A stretch of 64,000 bases of DNA. It comes from Cyclobacterium sp. SYSU L10401. Lineage in GTDB: Bacteria; Bacteroidota; Bacteroidia; Cytophagales; Cyclobacteriaceae. Shown one piece after another: positions 7,020-15,441 of this stretch (position 1 is the stretch's first letter; each line of letters starts with the position of its first letter). Both the position numbers and the translations under genes were made by a program. The notes beneath the pieces are model-generated. The model was not told where the DNA came from, did not search any database, and saw nothing but the letters and a program-made list of their open reading frames with translations. The DNA lies in contig NZ_WOFO01000002.1 of NCBI RefSeq assembly GCF_010993705.1, forward strand, positions 372,001 through 436,000. The letters run 5' to 3'.

Positions 7020-9359
7020 CTATTGTTTGATAACCCAAACATCCGTTACCCGCGACTGCTGCCGCCAGTTCAGGTGTTCTTCATCTGGTTTATCGAAACG
7101 GATCTCCAACTTACCATCGCTAATTAAATCTCCTGGTAGTGGAAACTCCTTGAATTCCTCGTATCCCTTTTCGTATTTCGTAGGTGTAAGCCGCTGTCCA
7201 TTGGCCCGCAAAAGGGCTTCCCCATAGCCCGAAACCCGGATCAGGTAATCGGAATTCGGGTCCAGCTCATCGTACGACAAGGTGGGGGTAAACTGGAACA
7301 GCTGCGTGGACAGGCGCTTGCGGTTGATCCCGTTGTTTTCCCACAAGAAGTCAATGGCATCATCGGTTTTTGAAGTTACATGCTTGGCATCGGCACTGGA
7401 GATATTGTCGTAAAAGCTTCCTTCTCCCGGGTACTCGTAGGTTCGGATAAAGTCCAAGCGGGCCAGTTTTTCGGCCTCGGATCCCAACGAACGCACCTTT
7501 TCAAACTCGTCTTCCAACCACCAGCGGTTGTTTAGCGGGTAATCGATAAAATCCAGGATGGCACCCCGCTCGGCACCACTGGCTCCGTATTTTTCCACAC
7601 TGGTCTGCGCCCCAACGCTCTGGAAAAGCATTTCTCCGTAAGCAAGCACTTTTTCCTTCAGGTCCTGGGAAACCGGCTCGGTTTCCGCTTTTTGCAGGTG
7701 TTGCAAGGCCTGGTTCATCGCCTGATCGGCCCCAATGGAGTCGGCTTTGGCCAGAATGGCGTAGGCTTCGGCCTCCAGTCGTTTTTCGAAAGCGAGGCGT
7801 TTTTTGATGTATCCATCGTAATGGGCCCGCATCAGCAATTGTTGCCAGCGCCAATTTCCGGCCAGTTCAGGATTTTCGGCCTCCAGCCTTTTCCACCAGG
7901 CAAGCGTTTCTTCAATGGCCGGGTTTTCCAGAATCGGCCCGTCCCAATTGTCCTCCAGCGCAAATATCCCCTGGGCAGCTTCTTCCGCCAGCTCGGCACC
8001 AAAGAAAAACCGGCTGTATTCACGCACAATGTTTTCCGGATCTTTTCCGGAATTCCATCCCAATTGGCTCCAGACGGCTTTGTTTACATCGTCATGCGTA
8101 CCATCGGAATACGTGATAAACCCATCGGTATGGGGGCTGTCCCGGTTAAACAAGCGCGTATACATTTGCGGCTGCGGGTTGCAGGGTTCCCTGCCCAGGG
8201 TCAGCGCATAGGCCTGATCCCAATGCGCTACCGGATAGTGGCAGCGAATGGTATGTGTGATATCGGGATAAAAACGATGTTGGTATTTTTCCGGCAGTAG
8301 CTCCCGTTCCAGGGCAACCGGCGGACTACTGGGCCCATTCACCACTCCCGCCAACCAGTCCGGACTATTCTTTTCCAGGTAGTCAAAAAAATAGGTTACT
8401 TTTTCCTTGTTAAACCCCTGCAATGAAACCCAAATGCCCGCATCCGGATGGTATTGCTGCAATCGCTCTGACAACTCCTCCAGGTAGGGTATTAACTCGG
8501 AAGGATGGTTATCCCCGGGATCGCCACCTGGAACAAATACTGCATTCAATCGGGGAACACGCGCATAAAAGTCTTCCTGTTTCTCAAGCCCCTCTTGAAG
8601 GGCTCCGGGCACACTCAGGTCTCGGGGAGCCGGGGTCCAAACCCAATAATCGGCATCGTATTTTTCACATATTTTGCTGATTTCCACTTCCATCCGCTGC
8701 GGTTCCACCTTAAAGTGCGGGCTGGAACCCACTTCCTGGAAAGGAATATTTTCAAAGGCATTGGCCCCAAAGAGCACCTGCTCTCGAAAATGCTGATCAA
8801 ACTGCGCCACCGTCCAGGCATCCCAGGAATTGGCGGTATTTCGGTACCCAAACTGATGTCCCCGAAGGGCATATTGCGGGGATTCGGAAAAATCGATGTT
8901 CCTGCTGAGTGCAACCTTACCCTCGCTCAGGTGGGCCGTTCGCAGCAGTTTGCCAATGCCGTACAATATCCCGCGGGTATCGGCACCAATCACCCAGAGC
9001 GTATTCCCGTCCTCGCCGGATTCATGAAAGATCCGGTAGCCTTCGTCTTGCTGTTCCGGAGCATCGGAGCCCTCTCGTGACGGAACGGTCTTTCCAAAGA
9101 GTACGGTATCGGTAGCCAGCGCAAGGGCAATTTGGGTTTCGGATTCCCAATCGCTGCCCAATTCCAGCGGAATCCCGCTCCGTTTTTCAATTTCTTCTAC
9201 CAAAATGGTGCGGGCAGTTTCCTGCATCGGGCTGGCAATCTTTGGTGTAACCAAAATCACGGCCTTGGAAAGGTCCAGGGTTTGTTGCTCCTGCGTTGAG
9301 CAGGAAACCAGGAGCCAGGTAAATACGGATAGCAGCCAGCTGGGTGCGAATTTTTTCAT
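7020..9359 (-). CDS. Exported glycoside-hydrolase-like lipoprotein (GH67N/GH20b-type N-domain plus TIM-barrel-like core)
   Basis: A 779-aa lipoprotein: the signal peptide ends in LLVSC with lipid-attachment Cys20. Residues about 30-160 form an alpha/beta domain of the type found in front of GH20 and GH67 enzymes (TARTILVEEIEKRSG, then DTRGILYGIGKLLR). A large central region with WVWTPAPRDLS, FVPGGDPGDNHP and SPDWLAGVVNGP reads like a TIM barrel. A helical part and a C-terminal beta region (QLFQFTPTLSYDELDPNSDY to VTDVWVIK) follow. I cannot name the GH family or the catalytic residues with certainty. Candidate acids lie in GGDPGDNH and in TYSDGTHDD. It stands alone on its strand, with the Ntn hydrolase gene upstream. 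Confidence 0.7.
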   Translation of the reverse strand: MKKFAPSWLLSVFTWLLVSCSTQEQQTLDLSKAVILVTPKIASPMQETARTILVEEIEKRSGIPLELGSDWESETQIALALATDTVLFGKTVPSREGSDAPEQQDEGYRIFHESGEDGNTLWVIGADTRGILYGIGKLLRTAHLSEGKVALSRNIDFSESPQYALRGHQFGYRNTANSWDAWTVAQFDQHFREQVLFGANAFENIPFQEVGSSPHFKVEPQRMEVEISKICEKYDADYWVWTPAPRDLSVPGALQEGLEKQEDFYARVPRLNAVFVPGGDPGDNHPSELIPYLEELSERLQQYHPDAGIWVSLQGFNKEKVTYFFDYLEKNSPDWLAGVVNGPSSPPVALERELLPEKYQHRFYPDITHTIRCHYPVAHWDQAYALTLGREPCNPQPQMYTRLFNRDSPHTDGFITYSDGTHDDVNKAVWSQLGWNSGKDPENIVREYSRFFFGAELAEEAAQGIFALEDNWDGPILENPAIEETLAWWKRLEAENPELAGNWRWQQLLMRAHYDGYIKKRLAFEKRLEAEAYAILAKADSIGADQAMNQALQHLQKAETEPVSQDLKEKVLAYGEMLFQSVGAQTSVEKYGASGAERGAILDFIDYPLNNRWWLEDEFEKVRSLGSEAEKLARLDFIRTYEYPGEGSFYDNISSADAKHVTSKTDDAIDFLWENNGINRKRLSTQLFQFTPTLSYDELDPNSDYLIRVSGYGEALLRANGQRLTPTKYEKGYEEFKEFPLPGDLISDGKLEIRFDKPDEEHLNWRQQSRVTDVWVIKQ

Positions 9360-9603
9360 GGACTGACGTTCTATGTTGGTCTTCTGTCAATTAACAGATT
9401 GCCGGCAGCGCAAAGGAGGCACCTGCCTGAAATAGCCGCACAATCAATTGTACCCCTAGGGTAATACACCAAAAAAGCTAAATCCTACCAAGGAAAGATA
9501 TCCCTTTTTTAAAAACCCATTTCAGAGGTCTATATTTTGATTCTCGAAAACAGGTTTTTTTAGCTAAATCGTAACGATGCAGCTAACCGTGATAAACACC
9601 TCC

Positions 9604-10680
9604 TTACAAGCCAATAAACCGGAAAGGTGCGGATTTCTTAAAATCACCGGAGGTTTCCCCGGAATAGGTGCGGTGATTGGCCAAATCCAGTTTTCGAACC
9701 GCTGCTTTTTCGCTAAAATCGATTTTCTTCAAATCCACCCAAAAGGCATTGGGCGTCAACGCCGTTTCAAAATAGTACACCAGGTTTTTCTGGTCGGCCA
9801 CCATTCGCCAGCGGGTGGTGGATAAATTGGGGTAACCTTCGATTTCAAATCCATAGGGAACGGATACGTTACGGATAACACTGAACACGCTGGCCACGGC
9901 CACCCGGGTGTTGTCCGTCTGCGGAATGGAGTTGAGAAAAAAAGATGCCCGCACAAAACGGTCGGAGGAGGTGACCGATCCGGGCAGAAAAGTCTTGCCA
10001 GGGATGTTTTCCCAGTACTTGCCAATGGCGAGCTGCTGCTCGTAGGGCGGATCATTGGTCATGACCTGAAAGGAGGCATCGTGGTGGATCACCAGTTTTC
10101 CGCCAATGTATTCAAAAATGGCACTGTCACCGGTCGCATCGGAGATGGACAGGTGTACCGTGGTAAACTTATCCGTCCCTGGAATAAAATCCGAGACAAT
10201 AGCAAAATCCGCACGCTCCATTTCTTTGACGGCCTCGGCCACACTGGCGTAGTTATCCAGCACGTATTGGGCCCAGAGAGAAATGGCCAGTCCATTCTTA
10301 TCTCCCTCCTTATCGAAGGAAGGATAGGTGGATTCCACGAGCCAAAGCATATTGGCTACCAGACCTTTTTCATTCATCCCATCGGTGGTGGAAATATCCC
10401 AGGAACTTACCGCCAGGCTCCCGTATTTGGACACCCACTCGATGGAATTTTTTCCCACCTCCCCATTGCGCTTCATTCCCCTCGGAAAAATCCATTGATT
10501 GGCAGGAATTTCTAAGGAAAAATCCATGGTCCTGCCCGTGAGCACCGTATTATTAGGGCCCTTGTACACCACCCGGGTACAACTTTCAGATTCAGAAATA
10601 AAGCCAAATACGGCCATCAGGGACAAGCAGAGGGGAATAATTTTTTTTCGGAGTAACATATTTTGCAAGTTTATTTTCAA
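9604..10680 (-). CDS. Exported choloylglycine hydrolase family Ntn amidase
   Basis: A 358-aa linear-amide C-N hydrolase. The signal peptide is removed before Cys34 (ESES then CTRVVY), and that cysteine becomes the catalytic N-terminal nucleophile. Other family residues are visible: the GRTMDF motif (Arg50, Asp53), the central Asn in MTNDPPYEQQ, and the C-terminal Arg in TTRWRMVADQK. These match bile salt hydrolase and penicillin V acylase enzymes, and Gram-negative periplasmic members often cleave penicillin V or acyl-homoserine lactones. A second in-frame ATG seven codons in (MLLRKK) is a possible start that keeps the signal peptide. The true substrate cannot be read from sequence. Confidence 0.88.
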   Translation of the reverse strand: MKINLQNMLLRKKIIPLCLSLMAVFGFISESESCTRVVYKGPNNTVLTGRTMDFSLEIPANQWIFPRGMKRNGEVGKNSIEWVSKYGSLAVSSWDISTTDGMNEKGLVANMLWLVESTYPSFDKEGDKNGLAISLWAQYVLDNYASVAEAVKEMERADFAIVSDFIPGTDKFTTVHLSISDATGDSAIFEYIGGKLVIHHDASFQVMTNDPPYEQQLAIGKYWENIPGKTFLPGSVTSSDRFVRASFFLNSIPQTDNTRVAVASVFSVIRNVSVPYGFEIEGYPNLSTTRWRMVADQKNLVYYFETALTPNAFWVDLKKIDFSEKAAVRKLDLANHRTYSGETSGDFKKSAPFRFIGL

Positions 10681-11039
10681 CTGATTTCTACCAATGATAC
10701 CTTAGCCCAATGATTTCATAGAAAGTTTTACTTCTGTTGGCAAAAGCTATTGTTTTGTAAACAAAACCTTTCCCAATCGAAATAAATTACCGAATTATGA
10801 TAGTTGCATGAGACAAATTCAGGGTAGCTATTCGAAATTTAAGAATTTACCAGCAATTAATTTATGGAAGACGAAAAAAACAGTCCTTTACCATTCCTTT
10901 ATTTAAATACACTGGCCTTGCCCATTATTAAAAACTTCCCGGAAATCAGATAAAAATTTGGTACAGAGGCTGAGCGCTTTACAGAACTATTAGGTAGATT
11001 TTCTTGCACTTAGTTACTGACAACTGACTTTTTTTGATT
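10681..11039. other. 359-bp stretch without a supported gene; one short inverted repeat
   Basis: An inverted repeat GTTTTGT-aa-ACAAAAC lies at 10752-10767, about 70 bp upstream of the Ntn hydrolase start, and could be an operator. A 29-codon frame on the plus strand near 10863 (MEDEKNSPLPFLYLNTL) looks protein-like but is too short to call. Confidence 0.4.
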
Positions 11040-11456
11040 TTAAGTGTTAGCATTATATAGCAGGTTGAACTTGTGGCCATCCGGATCAGCAAAAACACAA
11101 ACGTAAAACCCATTTTCATCATAGAATTTTTTTCTGTCATTGTTGGAATCGAAGTAGACCTTCCCTCCTGATTTTTTGATTTCCGCTATCCATTGATCGA
11201 ATTCCGCTTTACTTTCAACAGATAGGGAAAACATGACCTCATTTCCCTGACTTAAATCAGCTACTTCTCCTTCAAGGCTCAATTTCAAGCGTTTCTTTTC
11301 AAAAAAGTGAATGATAAAATCACCTTCACCAAAAAAAAAGCTTGCCAATTCTTTGGAAGGATGTCCATTTAACTTAAAACCTAGATTTAGGTAGAATTCC
11401 TTTGTCCTTTCAACGTCTGCCACGGCCAGATTTGCCCAGATTTTTTTTGGATTCAT
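11040..11456 (-). CDS. VOC-superfamily protein (glyoxalase/bleomycin-resistance fold)
   Basis: A 138-aa protein with the paired beta-alpha-beta-beta-beta modules of the vicinal oxygen chelate superfamily. The opening WANLAVADVERTKEFYLNLGF and the ending FYVCVFADPDGHKFNLLY are characteristic. The His in the usual first metal position is replaced (WANLAV), and the last part keeps DPDGHKF. It may therefore be a non-classical or binding-type member, similar to the group annotated as lactoylglutathione lyase-like. It is monocistronic, and no substrate can be assigned. Confidence 0.82.
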   Translation of the reverse strand: MNPKKIWANLAVADVERTKEFYLNLGFKLNGHPSKELASFFFGEGDFIIHFFEKKRLKLSLEGEVADLSQGNEVMFSLSVESKAEFDQWIAEIKKSGGKVYFDSNNDRKKFYDENGFYVCVFADPDGHKFNLLYNANT

Positions 11457-11632
11457 GATGTTGTTAGTTAAGTTTCATATTTTGGTAACACACATTCAAA
11501 TAATGGTCCAGACTTCCCAGTCCTGAAGCAAAACTTTCTTTGACGCAGGGTCCCATTCCCTGACCAGGTAGAAAAATGGGCCTGCGTTTGCTTTTCCTCC
11601 TAATAAAAATACCCTGGTTGGCTAACGCTAGC

Positions 11633-12436
11633 TTACCAGCTGCCACCTGCGCCACCGCCTCCAAAGCTGCCACCACCAAAGCCGCCGAAACCTCCTCCTC
11701 CACTGCCGCCAAAGCCTCCCCTGCCGGAGGAGAAATCGCCATATTTTCCTCTATTGCCTCCCAGCATACTGGCAAGCATCATGGTGGTGAAAAAATCCAC
11801 ACCCCCACGTTTTCCGCCCATATGGTTGTTGTTGTCCCTTCTGTTTTTGATCAGGGTCAAAATCACAAAGCCGAAAATAAAAATCAATATAAACGGCAGT
11901 GCGCCTGCAGGCCGACCCGATGGTGGTAGCTGCTCTGCCGCTTCATACTCCCCGGAAGCCAGCTTAAAGATCATGTCCGTAGCCTGATCCAGACCGGCAA
12001 AATAATCGCCGGAACGGAAATTGGGCACAATAAGCTGTTCGACGATCCGCTTGGCCAATGCATCAGGAACTGCGCCTTCCATGCCGTATCCCGTCGCAAT
12101 AAACACCTCACGGTCTTCCATCGCTGCAAGGATCAGAATGCCATTGTCCTTGTCCTTCCTTCCGATTCCCCACTGGTCTCCCAGTTGAAAGGCATAATCG
12201 CTGATGGCATAAGGCCCGACGGAGTTGATCAAAACAATGCTGACCTGGGAAGAGGTGCTGTCATTGTAAGCCAACAGTTTGTTTTCCAGCTGCCTGACCT
12301 CCTGCTGGGAAAGGGTCTCGGAGAAATCATTTACCAGCCGGGGTGGGTTGGGTTTTTCCGGAAAATCGCCCTGCCCCCAGCCGGAAAATGAAAGGGATGC
12401 TAAAAATAAAAGGGTGAATAGCTGTCTTTTGATCAT
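11633..12436 (-). CDS. TPM-domain membrane protein, YgcG family
   Basis: A 267-aa exported protein. The signal peptide (LFLASLSFSGWGQG) is followed by a TPM/Psb32-type domain at about residues 30-165 (LVNDFSETLSQQEVRQLENK, DNGILILAAMEDREVFIATG). One membrane segment follows at about 180-200 (LPFILIFIFGFVILTLI). The C-terminal tail is almost pure Gly with Ser and Phe (FGGSGGGGFGGFGGGSFGGG) and ends GAGGSW, a common feature of YgcG proteins. It is the last gene of the LemA-TPM-TPM operon, with a 6-bp gap to the preceding gene. The function is unproven; links to envelope integrity or photosystem-like repair factors come from homologues. Confidence 0.88.
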   Translation of the reverse strand: MIKRQLFTLLFLASLSFSGWGQGDFPEKPNPPRLVNDFSETLSQQEVRQLENKLLAYNDSTSSQVSIVLINSVGPYAISDYAFQLGDQWGIGRKDKDNGILILAAMEDREVFIATGYGMEGAVPDALAKRIVEQLIVPNFRSGDYFAGLDQATDMIFKLASGEYEAAEQLPPSGRPAGALPFILIFIFGFVILTLIKNRRDNNNHMGGKRGGVDFFTTMMLASMLGGNRGKYGDFSSGRGGFGGSGGGGFGGFGGGSFGGGGAGGSW

Positions 12437-12442
12437 GATGTT

Positions 12443-12877
12443 TTATTCAAAGGAAATTTCATTGGGCAGCTCATTGATGCCCCCCTTCTGGTCATAAGGA
12501 AAATGTTGTCGAAGTTGCTGCCCGGACATTTCTATACCTTTTCTAAGGCCTTCGGTGAATTCCCTTCTTTTGAAATGGATCACCATTTCTTCCTTGATAT
12601 TTTCCCAGAAGTTTTCAGGAACCACCTGGTTGATGCCGGCATCTCCCAGAATGGCAAATTGATGATCCTCCACCGCCAGGTAGAAAAGCACCGCATTGCG
12701 GTGCTTGGTCCGATGCATCTTGAGTTTCTCAAATACTACAGCTGCCCGGTCAAGTACCTCTCCTTTGCAATGGTTTTCGATGTGAACCTGGATTTCACCG
12801 GATGTTTCTTTTTCGGCATTCCGGATGGCATCGGTGATAATGGCCCGGTCTGCTGTGCTGAACAATTTTTCGGCCAT
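12443..12877 (-). CDS. TPM-domain protein (cytoplasmic, single domain)
   Basis: A 144-aa protein consisting of one TPM domain without a signal peptide. Visible blocks are ETSGEIQVHIENHCKG, RNAVLFYLAVEDHQFAILGD and FTEGLRKGIEMSGQQL. It sits between LemA (11-bp gap) and the YgcG-type gene (6-bp gap), so all three are one operon. In Bacteroidota this LemA-TPM-TPM trio is a conserved order. The precise biochemical role is unknown. Confidence 0.85.
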   Translation of the reverse strand: MAEKLFSTADRAIITDAIRNAEKETSGEIQVHIENHCKGEVLDRAAVVFEKLKMHRTKHRNAVLFYLAVEDHQFAILGDAGINQVVPENFWENIKEEMVIHFKRREFTEGLRKGIEMSGQQLRQHFPYDQKGGINELPNEISFE

Positions 12878-12888
12878 GAGATTTGGAT

Positions 12889-13479
12889 TTAAAATTCTAC
12901 TGTGGGTGCATTTTCAGAACCAGCTGCAGCTTCAAAATAACCCTTCGTCTCGAACCCATACCAACCGGCAAATACATTGTTGGGGAAGGTTCTGAGGTTG
13001 GCATTATAACCCTGAACGGACTGGTTGAAGTTTCTTCTGGCTACTGCAATTCTGTTTTCCGTACCTTCCAGCTGTGCTTGCAGTTCGAGAAAGTTTTGGT
13101 TGGCTTTCAGGTCAGGATAACGCTCGACGGCCACCAGCAGCCTGCTAAGCGATCCGCTCAGTTGGTCCTGTGCTTCCTGGAATCTTTCGATATTTTCAGG
13201 CGTAAGGTCATCCGCCTGCAAGGTGATAGAAGTGGCTTTCGCACGCGCTTCAATCACGCCGGTCAGCGTTTCCTGTTCGAAGTCCGCATAGCCTTTCACC
13301 GTATTGACCAAATTCGGAATCAGGTCTGCCCTGCGTTGGTATTGGGTTTCTACTTCGGCCCATGAACCGTTGATGGTTTCTTCGGTTTGTACAAAGGTAT
13401 TGTACACGCCTACGGCTTTGCTGTAAACAAAGATCCCAATCAGGACGATGATACCAATGGGAATTAATATTTTTTTCAT
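12889..13479 (-). CDS. lemA: LemA family protein
   Basis: A 196-aa membrane-anchored helical protein. An N-terminal hydrophobic segment (ILIPIGIIVLIGIFVYS) is followed by the signature run of LemA: VYNTFVQTEETINGSWAEVE, then QYQRRADLIPNLVNTVKGYA. The coiled helical bundle ends with RNFNQSVQGYN and FGWYG-like residues (FAGWYGFETKGYF). It is the first gene of a three-gene operon with two TPM-domain proteins. LemA proteins have an N-terminus outside and a helical domain inside, and their physiological role is unclear. Confidence 0.93.
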   Translation of the reverse strand: MKKILIPIGIIVLIGIFVYSKAVGVYNTFVQTEETINGSWAEVETQYQRRADLIPNLVNTVKGYADFEQETLTGVIEARAKATSITLQADDLTPENIERFQEAQDQLSGSLSRLLVAVERYPDLKANQNFLELQAQLEGTENRIAVARRNFNQSVQGYNANLRTFPNNVFAGWYGFETKGYFEAAAGSENAPTVEF

Positions 13480-13755
13480 AGTGAATATAGATGTTTATAA
13501 AAACAGTGCAGGTATTTGACGTAAAGGTAAGGCCGGAGGTTGTGAAAAACGATTTTTTTCAATGATTTCGGAGGGAACGGGTGGACCGGCCGTTAAAATT
13601 GAGCTGCCCTATTTGATTGGACCTGCATTAAGCCCAAATGGCTAAAATTTGGAGCAAAAAGTGAAAGAAGGTCTTTTGCCAAAGAATTTAAATGGATGGT
13701 ATTGAAACTCCATAAACCTGGTAATCGGTCATGACCATGGGGGGTATAACTAAAA

Positions 13756-13788
13756 TTTTTGGTTTTCTGTTCGTTCGGAGTATCTTTG
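13756..13788 (+). promoter_or_regulatory. Bacteroidota-type promoter upstream of the 13810 gene
   Basis: TTTTTGG (13756-13762) and TATCTTTG (13781-13788) are separated by 18 bp. They match the -33 TTTG and -7 TAnnTTTG consensus. The start codon at 13810 follows 21 bp after the -7 box. Confidence 0.55.
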
Positions 13789-13809
13789 GACATACCTTAT
13801 TGATTACTA

Positions 13810-14394
13810 ATGATGCTAGTATCCAACAAACACTTACTTCTCCCGGTCCTTGTCCTTATGCTTTGTTTTCATAATCGTGCATCAGCACAGGAAGCCGCTG
13901 AAATTTTTACCGCAAAAAACATGGTTTTTGTGGAGTTGTTAGGAAATTCAGGATTATATGCAGCCCACTATGGACGAATATTTCATCAAAAAGACAAGAT
14001 GAAATTATCCGGTAGTGTGGGTTTTTCATTGGTTCCCCGTAAAGGCTTTGAACCTTTTTATCCAAGCTTCTTATCACCTGTTTTCCCTGCTGAATTCACG
14101 GTTTTCTGGGGAAATTCGCGGCACCATTTGGAATTAGGGACTGGTTTTCTATTGCGTCAGGATCGAACATATATGTTTGATCCTGAATTTACTCCTACAA
14201 ATCTTCGGGAGGAAGTTTTTTGGGATAAATCTGTAAGCATGAGGATTGGCTACAGGTATCAAAAACCGGAAGGTGGATTTTTTTTCAGGGCTGGTTACAC
14301 CCCTATGCTTAAATTTGAAGGTTTTGAATTTGCTGAAAAACCCATCCGTTTTTTTCCATTCAATGTGGGAATCAGCCTGGGTAAAAGTTTTTGA
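13810..14394 (+). CDS. Hypothetical exported protein, probable small outer-membrane beta-barrel
   Basis: A 194-aa protein with a signal peptide (LLPVLVLMLCFHNRASAQ) and no recognised family. The mature part alternates hydrophobic and polar residues with many aromatic girdle positions: VFVELLGNSGLYAAHYGR, MRIGYRYQKPEGGFFFRAGY, FPFNVGISLGKSF. It ends in phenylalanine, as outer-membrane barrels do. It is monocistronic, preceded by a clear promoter and followed by a hairpin. Similar small barrels in Bacteroidota are annotated only as hypothetical. Confidence 0.75.
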   Translation: MMLVSNKHLLLPVLVLMLCFHNRASAQEAAEIFTAKNMVFVELLGNSGLYAAHYGRIFHQKDKMKLSGSVGFSLVPRKGFEPFYPSFLSPVFPAEFTVFWGNSRHHLELGTGFLLRQDRTYMFDPEFTPTNLREEVFWDKSVSMRIGYRYQKPEGGFFFRAGYTPMLKFEGFEFAEKPIRFFPFNVGISLGKSF

Positions 14395-14408
14395 AGAGTT
14401 AAACGAAA

Positions 14409-14439
14409 GACCACCGAGGTTTTAAAAACCTCAGCGGTC
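14409..14439 (+). terminator. Strong hairpin after the 13810 gene
   Basis: The stem GACC-a-CCGAGGTTT pairs with AACCTC-a-GCGGTC around an A/T loop, starting 14 bp beyond the stop codon. No long T-run follows, so it may stabilise the 3' end rather than be a classical intrinsic terminator. Confidence 0.55.
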
Positions 14440-14537
14440 CTGTTCAGAAATCCAAAGTTCTCATCCCTTAACCGCTCTTTTTATTCTCTTTGGGGGTAAG
14501 AAAAGAAGGGATTCTCCTGCCAAAAATGACGGTTCCG

Positions 14538-15269
14538 TTATTTCAGTCTATAAAGATAAGGAGCTTTGTTCTTTGCTCCGGTTAACTTTTTTTCCAAACG
14601 CTCTAGTACATCCATATCCAAAATTTTCTTTTGAAAGTTGCTGCGGGTAAATTCCTTTTCAAATATCGTCTCATAAATCTGTTGCACTTCTTTCATGGTA
14701 AACTTCTCTGGAAGTAAATTGAAGGCATTGAATTTATGATCGATGTCTGCCCGGAGTGCTTCCAATGCATCGGTAAACACCTCGTTGTAGTGCATGATCA
14801 TTTCGGGTACATCTTGAATGGGATACCAATCTATGGACACGTCAAACTGGGTCAATTTGGGACTGACTCGTTTCATATCCACCAAGGCATAGTAACCAAT
14901 GGAAATAAAACGTTTTGTAAACCAGGCATACGCATTGGCATTTTTCGTTTTCGTGATAAATTTTTGGTCTTCGGAATAATTCGATTTTATCAGGGAATCC
15001 AAAAACTGCTTCCGTTTGTTGTCAGCCTTGCCAAAAACTTTGAACTGCTGCAGGTAAATATCTTGAAAGCCAGTTCGGTCTTCCAAAATTCGCTTGGCGG
15101 CCTCATCAAGATCCTCTTCCTGCTTAATAAAGCCGCTGTGAAGCGCATAAAAGTTGCCCTTGAAAGCCAGTTTGGAAAGCAAAACCTTCAATTGGCGGTT
15201 CTCATAACCAAAGATCACGCAATCGATCGCTACCTGTGGCATATAGTTTTTATCGCTCAATACGTCCAT
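14538..15269 (-). CDS. NUDIX-domain transcriptional regulator (NrtR/AraR-like)
   Basis: About 243 aa. An N-terminal NUDIX-like fold (VAIDCVIFGYENRQLKVLLSK, LHSGFIKQEEDLDEAAKRIL) lacks the intact catalytic Nudix box, having DEAAKRILEDRTG where GX5EX7REUXEEXGU would be. A C-terminal winged helix follows (FTMKEVQQIYETIFEKEFTR, SNFQKKILDMDVLERL). This is the architecture of NrtR and of the Bacteroides arabinose regulator AraR: NUDIX domains turned into ligand sensors. I place the start at 15267-15269 (MDVLSDKNY); the frame is open further upstream but reads as non-protein. It is divergent from a GH79-like gene, with an inverted repeat in between, so it probably controls that gene in response to a sugar or sugar-nucleotide. 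Confidence 0.85.
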   Translation of the reverse strand: MDVLSDKNYMPQVAIDCVIFGYENRQLKVLLSKLAFKGNFYALHSGFIKQEEDLDEAAKRILEDRTGFQDIYLQQFKVFGKADNKRKQFLDSLIKSNYSEDQKFITKTKNANAYAWFTKRFISIGYYALVDMKRVSPKLTQFDVSIDWYPIQDVPEMIMHYNEVFTDALEALRADIDHKFNAFNLLPEKFTMKEVQQIYETIFEKEFTRSNFQKKILDMDVLERLEKKLTGAKNKAPYLYRLK

Positions 15270-15376
15270 AAGATTAAAAGTAAATGGTACCATTAATTTA
15301 ATAGCTGTAGGTAAGCTTGAATGACCCAAGCGCGCCCTCTTACCAACAAGCAATATTAATAAAAAAATATAAAATA

Positions 15377-15400
15377 TATTGTATATTTTTTTATACAATA
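15377..15400. promoter_or_regulatory. Inverted repeat in the regulator/GH79 divergent region, candidate operator
   Basis: TATTGTATA (15377-15385) and TATACAATA (15392-15400) are perfect 9-bp arms separated by six T. The repeat lies just upstream of a TAnnTTTG-type box, TACTTTTG (15412-15419), in front of the GH79-like gene. A bound repressor would block that promoter. The 9-bp arms and AT-rich centre fit dimeric winged-helix regulators. Confidence 0.55.
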
Positions 15401-15441
15401 AAAAATTTTGATACTTTTGGTTCCTAATCAAATGCATTTTT

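Noticed and set aside
7692-9080. Several 80-200 codon frames opposite the glycoside-hydrolase-like gene
   Set aside because: All are antisense shadows of the 7020-9359 gene with no start context or recognisable domains.
11464-11775. 103-codon frame overlapping the Gly-rich end of the YgcG gene
   Set aside because: It is an out-of-frame reading of the Gly-rich repeats (Ala/Val/Gly-biased), not a separate protein.
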